Shown: positions 59,839 through 64,000 of the stretch, one piece after another
How positions within the stretch are numbered: the first letter of the stretch is position 1
Layout: every line of letters starts with the position of its first letter
NCBI GenBank assembly: GCA_964552235.1
Contig: CAZKGO010000017.1
Span: 1 to 64,000 of the forward strand
Length of the DNA: 64,000 bases
Origin: CAVTHK01 sp964552235
GTDB taxonomy: Bacteria; Spirochaetota; Spirochaetia; SZUA-6; CAVTHK01
Direction: 5' to 3'
The notes under the pieces: model-generated
Told to the model about the DNA's origin: nothing
The model's input: only the letters and a program-made list of their open reading frames with translations
The model's database searches: none
Translations under genes and position numbers: made by a program

Positions 59839-60918
59839 TCACCCCGCCGCGGCTGCGGCCAGGTCCCGGAGGCGCCCGAGCAGGCGCTGGACGTCGTCCG
59901 TCGACGTCTGCGGGTTCATGAGGGCCATCCGCAGCCAGCGCCGGCCGCCAAAGAGGGTGGTCGACAGGTAGAAGTCGCCGGCGGCGATCAGCCGGTCGCG
60001 CAGGGCGATCTGCAGCGCGTCGTCGTCCCCGCGGCCGGTGTAGCGGAAGCAGACGATGTTGCTCTCGGGCTCCACGGCGCAGGCAAAGTCCGGCTGGGCG
60101 TCGATCAGGCGCCAGGCGTCGTGGGCGAGGGCAGCCGCCCGGTCGACGGTGTCGGCGAGGGCCGCCTCTCCGAGGGCGGCCAGCACGAAGAACAGCCTGA
60201 GGCCCAGCGCGCCTTTCGTGCACTCCACGGACCTATGGAGCAGGTCGAAGCCGGGCTGCTCCTTTTCGTGAAACAGGTAGCTCGCCTCCTGGCGAAAGGC
60301 CGCGTCGAGCGTTCGCCCGTCGCGGACCAGCACGGCGGCGCACAGCGCCGGGGTGCGCAGCAGCTTGTGCGCGTCCCAGACCAGCGAGTCGGCCAGCTCG
60401 ACGCCGTCGAGCCGGGCCCGCTGCCGCGGGCTCAGCAGCGCGCTGGCGCCGTGGGCCCCGTCGACGTGCAGCCAGAGGCCCCGCTGCCGGCACAGCTCGC
60501 CCAGCTCCCGCAGGGGATCGTAGCAGCCGACCCTGCGGATGAGCCAGTCGAGCACAAAGGCCTCGATGGTGGCGGCTGCGGATCCCATCTCGTAGATCGA
60601 CGACGCGTTGTTGAGCAGGCCGTCGATCATCGCGGCGATCGCCCCCGACGGATGGGTCACTGCCACCTGGTGAGCCATGTAGGCGGGATGATGGAGGCGC
60701 GTCGCGTGGGACAGGTAGCGGCTCACCCACCGGCGCAGCTGCCGGCCGGTGAGCCCGCCGCAGGCGAGCAGGCGGTCGAGCTCGAGCTCGGCGGCGATCC
60801 GTTCCATCGGCTCCTGCCGGATGACCGCGCCGTCGCGGGCGCGGCAGCGGGCGAGGTAGCGGCCGAGAGCGCGTGCCGCGATCGACGCGTCGCGGACAAA
60901 GGCCCTGTGCGGTTTCAT
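59839..60918 (-). CDS. Group II PLP-dependent decarboxylase-like protein with internal deletion
   Basis: A 359-residue protein versus about 470-480 in the family. The N-terminus (HHPAYMAHQVAVTHPSGAIA, NNASSIYEMG) and C-terminus are normal. Lys185 in VWDAHKLLRTP is the PLP Schiff-base residue and Asp153 in WLHVDGAHG binds the ring nitrogen. About 110-120 residues between residue 130 and 135, which normally carry the SGGSxAN phosphate site and the His that stacks on PLP, are missing in frame. Either it is inactive or the assembly lost sequence. ATG 60918 has a -10 TATTGT 6 nt upstream and no Shine-Dalgarno. It heads the rmt-rsmI-tgt operon. Confidence 0.78.
   Translation of the reverse strand: MKPHRAFVRDASIAARALGRYLARCRARDGAVIRQEPMERIAAELELDRLLACGGLTGRQLRRWVSRYLSHATRLHHPAYMAHQVAVTHPSGAIAAMIDGLLNNASSIYEMGSAAATIEAFVLDWLIRRVGCYDPLRELGELCRQRGLWLHVDGAHGASALLSPRQRARLDGVELADSLVWDAHKLLRTPALCAAVLVRDGRTLDAAFRQEASYLFHEKEQPGFDLLHRSVECTKGALGLRLFFVLAALGEAALADTVDRAAALAHDAWRLIDAQPDFACAVEPESNIVCFRYTGRGDDDALQIALRDRLIAAGDFYLSTTLFGGRRWLRMALMNPQTSTDDVQRLLGRLRDLAAAAAG
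60508..60538. repeat. Inverted repeat at the deletion junction of the decarboxylase-like gene
   Basis: CCGCAGGG (60508-60515) and CCCTGCGG (60531-60538) flank 15 nt exactly where the coding sequence jumps over the missing PLP-domain segment. The hairpin could have promoted a deletion in the genome or a collapse during assembly. Confidence 0.5.
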
Positions 60919-60996
60919 CCGGCAACAATAGCACCGGCCGGCCATGCGGGTCACGGTCGCGGGCGGCAGCGACGCAGCGGCTCCCGCCCCTGCCCG

Positions 60997-61827
60997 CTAC
61001 AGGTGCGCCGCGATCCAGGCCCTGATGTCGGCGAGCGCCTGGTCCCTGGCGTAGTCGTTGTCCAGCTCGTGGTAGGCGTCCGGGTACTCGATGCGCCTCT
61101 TGTCGGCCAGGCTCACCCGCTGGTAGAACGTGAGGCTCGCTGCCGGGGGGACGACCCTGTCTGCCGCGCCGTGCACCACCAGCAGCGGGACGCGCAGCTC
61201 GGCCGCGTGGCCGAGGGTGAACTCGATCGCCCTGCGGGCCTCGACCCCGAGCCGCACGGTGGCGTAGGAGTGGCAGAGCGGATCCTCGTCGTCGGCAGCC
61301 TTGATCGACGGGTCGCGCGAGATGTTGGTCGAGTCGAGGCCGACCTTCATGGTCAGGCGCGGCGCCAGGCGATCGAGCAGGCGGCTGGCGACCACCTGCC
61401 ATCGCGGAATTCCGTCGAGGCTGAGGCCGGGGGACATGGCCACGACGCCGCGCAGCCCTTCGGGATAGCGGAGCGCGTACTCCAGAACCACCAGGCCGCC
61501 GAGACTGTGGCCGATGAGGAACAGCGGGACCCCGGCGCGCTGCGATGCGGCGAACCGCACGACGGCGCGCAGGTCCTCGCGGTGGTCGTCCCAGGAATCG
61601 ATGTGGCCGCGGGGCCCGGGAGAGCGGCCGTGCCCCCTCAGGTCCGCGGCCGTCACCGTGTGGCCGGCTGCGCACAGGGCGTCAAAGAGGCTGCGGTGGC
61701 GACCGCTGTGATCGCCGAGTCCGTGCACGTACACCACCGAGGCGCCCGTTGCCGCAGCCGGCCGCAGCGTCTGGCAGTAGAGATCGATGCCGTGATGGCC
61801 CTTGATCGTTTCCTCGGTCCGTTCCAC
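60997..61827 (-). CDS. Alpha/beta hydrolase, monoacylglycerol lipase-like
   Basis: A 276-residue serine hydrolase. VYVHGLGDHSGRHRSL forms the oxyanion region. The nucleophile elbow is LIGHSLGGLVV. The late Asp (HGAADRVVPP) and His (AYHELDNDYAR) complete the triad. The pattern follows monoacylglycerol lipase/lysophospholipase. The start is GTG 61827, with GGAGG nearby. It is upstream of the decarboxylase-like gene on the same strand, but that gene has its own promoter. Confidence 0.88.
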   Translation of the reverse strand: MERTEETIKGHHGIDLYCQTLRPAAATGASVVYVHGLGDHSGRHRSLFDALCAAGHTVTAADLRGHGRSPGPRGHIDSWDDHREDLRAVVRFAASQRAGVPLFLIGHSLGGLVVLEYALRYPEGLRGVVAMSPGLSLDGIPRWQVVASRLLDRLAPRLTMKVGLDSTNISRDPSIKAADDEDPLCHSYATVRLGVEARRAIEFTLGHAAELRVPLLVVHGAADRVVPPAASLTFYQRVSLADKRRIEYPDAYHELDNDYARDQALADIRAWIAAHL

Positions 61828-61946
61828 AGGCGCCTCCGCCCTTGACGGTACGCCCGCCAGGCCGCGATGTCAAAGCGGCGGTCAGCGAGTCCCGAGCGCG
61901 GCGGGCGGCGCGGCCGGCGCAACCGGGACGGCTGGCGCCCTCCGGT

Positions 61947-61976
61947 TTGACCTCGGCGTGCGGCCGGCCCTACACT
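61947..61976 (+). promoter_or_regulatory. Promoter of rsmE
   Basis: TTGACC (61947-61952), an 18-nt spacer and TACACT (61971-61976). GTG 61985 follows 8 nt later with no Shine-Dalgarno, so rsmE is predicted to be leaderless. Confidence 0.55.
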
Positions 61977-61984
61977 CGGCGGCG

Positions 61985-62701
61985 GTGAACCTCGTGCTCT
62001 TTGAGCCCGGCGAGCTCGAACGCCCCCTTCGCCCCGACGATCCGCGGGCGCTCCACGTCACGCGCGTGCTCGGCAGGCAGCCGGGGGACACCTTCGACGC
62101 CGGCGTCGTCGGCGCAGGGCGGGGCAAGGCAAAGGTGGTCAGCGTGAGCGAGGCCGGGCTGCGGGTCGAGCTGCGGCTCACCGAGGCGGTCGCCCCGCTC
62201 GCCCCCGTCACGCTCCTGTTCGGAGCCTGCAGGCCGGTGGCGGCCCGGCGCATTCTGCGCGAAGCCACGACCCTCGGCGTCGAGGCGATCTGGGTGTCGG
62301 GCGGCGACAAGGCCGAGCCCTCCTATCTCAGAGCCTCGCTGTGGTCGAGCGGCGGATTCCGCGAGCACCTGCTCGCCGGCGCGGCCCAGGCGTTCACAAC
62401 CCTCATCCCGCAGGTGCGCGTTTTCGAAAGCCTCGACGCGGCGCTGGCCGCGCGGCAGGAGTCCGCCGAGGGTCTAGCCCTGGACAACTACGAGGCCTGC
62501 GGCCCTCTTCGGGACTGGGCGCCCCGGTCGGGCAGCACCCTGCTGGCAGTCGGCCCCGAACGCGGATGGTCGGCCCGCGAGCGCAACCTGCTGCGGTCGG
62601 CGGGCTTTGCCCTGCTCGGGCTCGGCGAGCGCGTGCTGCGGTCGGAGACCGCCTGCCTTGCCGGGCTCACGCTGGTGCTGGCGCGCCGCGGGCTGATGTG
62701 A
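61985..62701 (+). CDS. rsmE: 16S rRNA (uracil1498-N3)-methyltransferase
   Basis: A 238-residue SPOUT methyltransferase. The N-terminal PUA-like part has HVTRVLGRQPGDTFDAG. The C-terminal trefoil-knot part has LLFGACRPVAARRILREAT, LAVGPERGWSARERNLL and LGERVLRSETA, which are diagnostic RsmE knot motifs. It methylates N3 of U1498 of 16S rRNA near the decoding site. With RsmI, Tgt and the FmrO-like pair, this end of the window is rich in translation-modification genes. The start is GTG 61985. Confidence 0.92.
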   Translation: MNLVLFEPGELERPLRPDDPRALHVTRVLGRQPGDTFDAGVVGAGRGKAKVVSVSEAGLRVELRLTEAVAPLAPVTLLFGACRPVAARRILREATTLGVEAIWVSGGDKAEPSYLRASLWSSGGFREHLLAGAAQAFTTLIPQVRVFESLDAALAARQESAEGLALDNYEACGPLRDWAPRSGSTLLAVGPERGWSARERNLLRSAGFALLGLGERVLRSETACLAGLTLVLARRGLM

Positions 62702-62708
62702 GGCGCAG

Positions 62709-63800
62709 CTAGGACAGCGGCTTCGATTTCTGCGGCTTCCAGAAGGGGTTGGTCCGGCTCCTGAGGAATCGCTGGTAGATGCGGCAGGCCTCGTAGTAGC
62801 CCGAGGGCTCGCGGTAGGTCGAGGCGAGGTCGGCGCGGTAGAGCTCGAGAAGCTCGGGAAAAAGCGGCGAGGACATCAGGCGCTCGGTGCGGTACAGCGG
62901 CAGCCTGGGCAGGGCGGCCGGCATCATGTGGAAGCGCACCAGGTAGTCGACCTGGGCGACGAGGCTGTCGGAAAAACCCAGTCGCCGCAGGAACCTCGTC
63001 GCAAGGCCGGCCCCGATCTCGGCGTGGTTCTCGAACGGCCGCTCCCGGTTGCCGCCCTCGCGAGCGGCAGGCTTGCCCATGTCGTGCAGCAGCAGGGCGG
63101 CCGCCAGCGCGATGCCGAAGTGCTTGCGGCTGCGCAGCGCCGCCAGGGTGTGCGTCCAGACGTCGCCCTCCGGGTGGTACTCCTTGCTCTGCTGCACCGA
63201 TGCCATCGCGGCGAGCTCCGGCCAGAACGCCGCGACAAATCCGGTGCGCCGCAGCAGCTCCAGGCCCTTGTCGGGGTAGCGGCTGGTGAGCAGACCCCGC
63301 AGCAGCTCGCGCTGATCCTCGATCGACGGCGCCGGCAGCCCCTGCGCGGCGCCGTCGGGATGCGGCTCGCCGGTGTAGTGATAACGGGAAACCAGGCGCG
63401 CCGCCTCCATGATCTCGGCGAGGGCGCCGGCGGGAGCCGGCGTGCGGACCAGAGCCGCCTGCCGGAGGTCGGGGTAGATGCCGTGGGGATCGCGAAAGGT
63501 GTCCCGCTGCGTGTTGTACAGCAGGTCGAGAGCGGTAAAGGCGAGACCCGAGGAGACGTCCATCCGGTCTACGCAGCGAAAGCGGTAGACCTTGCCCTCG
63601 GCGTCGAGAGCGGCGTCGACGTTCAGCTGTCCGGGGAACTCCAGTCGTTCGAAGAGCTTGGCCAGCGTGACCAGCGAGGCATCGGTGCGGATGAACACGT
63701 CGCCCGGCTCGCGCACGCGGAAATAGCGGTCCAGGGCCGAGTAGCTCTCTAGAAGGAAAGGCACCCCCTCGCGCGCAAGCTGAGTGAACACCGCGTCCAT
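62709..63800 (-). CDS. HD-domain protein related to tRNA nucleotidyltransferases
   Basis: A 363-residue protein. The first ~130 residues resemble a tRNA nucleotidyltransferase/poly(A) polymerase head, but without a clear GxGDxD motif: DVFIRTDASLVTLAKLFER is the nearest match. The HD domain follows with HPEGDVWTHTLAAL, LLLHDMGKP and FENHAEIGAGLATRFL, giving an intact metal site for phosphohydrolase activity. It is probably a metal-dependent phosphohydrolase rather than a CCA enzyme. ATG 63800 has GAGAGG in the 3' arm of a small 5' hairpin. Confidence 0.78.
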   Translation of the reverse strand: MDAVFTQLAREGVPFLLESYSALDRYFRVREPGDVFIRTDASLVTLAKLFERLEFPGQLNVDAALDAEGKVYRFRCVDRMDVSSGLAFTALDLLYNTQRDTFRDPHGIYPDLRQAALVRTPAPAGALAEIMEAARLVSRYHYTGEPHPDGAAQGLPAPSIEDQRELLRGLLTSRYPDKGLELLRRTGFVAAFWPELAAMASVQQSKEYHPEGDVWTHTLAALRSRKHFGIALAAALLLHDMGKPAAREGGNRERPFENHAEIGAGLATRFLRRLGFSDSLVAQVDYLVRFHMMPAALPRLPLYRTERLMSSPLFPELLELYRADLASTYREPSGYYEACRIYQRFLRSRTNPFWKPQKSKPLS

Positions 63801-63803
63801 GGG

Positions 63804-63828
63804 CAGCCTCTCATAGGCTGGAAATATA
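63804..63828 (-). promoter_or_regulatory. -10 box and 5' hairpin of the HD gene
   Basis: On the minus strand TATATT (63828-63823) is followed by the inverted repeat CAGCCT-loop-AGGCTG (63804-63820), which includes the Shine-Dalgarno-like GAGAGG just before ATG 63800. A weak TAGACC lies at the -35 position. Confidence 0.4.
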
Positions 63829-64000
63829 GCAAACGCGGGCGCCGCGGTCTATGCACCCCATCTGGTAGGAGGTGGCCACTCGGGCCACCCCCTCCCAACA
63901 GAACGGCTCGTACCGACCAGGTAAGCCGCTCTTCGATCAACGACCCAGTGTTGACATCCGTGTCTACTCGGTTGGTGTCAGTGTGAGATAGTCGGTCAGG
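63829..64000. other. Unexplained tail with inverted repeats, possible mobile remnant
   Basis: The last 172 bases include the inverted arms GGTGGCC/GGCCACC (63871-63887) within a longer imperfect stem (GGAGG to CCTCC), and a TTGACA at about 63953. No gene with a recognisable product is present, and the only open frames are short and Arg-rich. The base composition is less GC-rich than its neighbours. It may be the edge of an insertion element that continues beyond the window. Confidence 0.35.

Noticed and set aside
63749..63940. A 63-codon minus-strand frame at the window end
   Set aside because: It overlaps the start of the HD gene, is Arg/Leu-rich and has no motif.
1..64000. CRISPR arrays, rRNA or tRNA genes
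   Set aside because: No regularly spaced repeats, no tRNA-like cloverleaf and no rRNA conserved stretch were found by reading the sequence. A tRNAscan/Infernal run could still find a missed short RNA.

Overview
The window is GC-rich bacterial chromosome carrying two 10-N assembly gaps, so it looks like a draft or metagenome-assembled genome. I read it as most likely Spirochaetota, by inference. The evidence is LplB/YtcP-type sugar permeases with a solute-binding protein whose mature end begins EGGKESAK, small lipoproteins of a spirochaete-like style, an NDH-2 fused to a DoxX-like membrane domain, and the Rex/NrdR/NrdDG anaerobic set. I see no rRNA, tRNA, CRISPR array, phage or intact insertion sequence.

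Layout. 1-2027: minus-strand sugar catabolism operon (Gfo/Idh oxidoreductase, sugar isomerase, start of an HMGL-like gene). 2148-4550: decayed accessory patch with three gene remnants around an intact VapBC-like pair. 4619-11577: glycerol-1-phosphate dehydrogenase, sulfatase, lipoprotein, short-type AhcY, PIN protein, AbgB-like peptidase. 11930-15610: giant Ig-like/IPT/propeller surface protein containing gap 1. 15632-17527: zinc-type ABC transporter with a Cys/His-rich ribbon-helix-helix regulator. 18739-28488: two-component system, sugar ABC transporter, glycoside hydrolase, oxidoreductase and aldo/keto reductase, a carbohydrate uptake and degradation locus. 28575-37476: cyclase, an E1alpha-E1beta-lipoyl-KASIII fusion, adenosine deaminase, RibD-like reductase, M28 peptidase, gap 2, two small envelope proteins. 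37754-40032: MutS-like ATPase and Tag. 40119-43549: nrdR-nrdD-nrdG. 43776-48711: rex, diverging from an ndh / polyprenyl synthase / apbE cluster. 48755-55571: RNA methyltransferase, Tpx, complete NAD de novo set (nadA opposite nadC-nadB), heme-c sensor cyclase. 55646-63800: HAD phosphatase, a translation-modification operon with two FmrO/Rmt-like methyltransferases around rsmI and tgt, lipase, rsmE and an HD protein.

The most unusual items are three. First, one polypeptide joins a complete 2-oxoacid dehydrogenase E1, a lipoyl domain and a KASIII, which could prime fatty acids without free acyl-CoA. Second, two FmrO/Rmt-family 16S rRNA methyltransferase paralogues sit in one operon with rsmI and tgt. 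Third, many genes have a clear -10 hexamer 5-9 nt before a start codon without Shine-Dalgarno, implying frequent leaderless mRNAs. Both N gaps look like unmerged overlapping contig ends, so nearby sequence is partly artificial.
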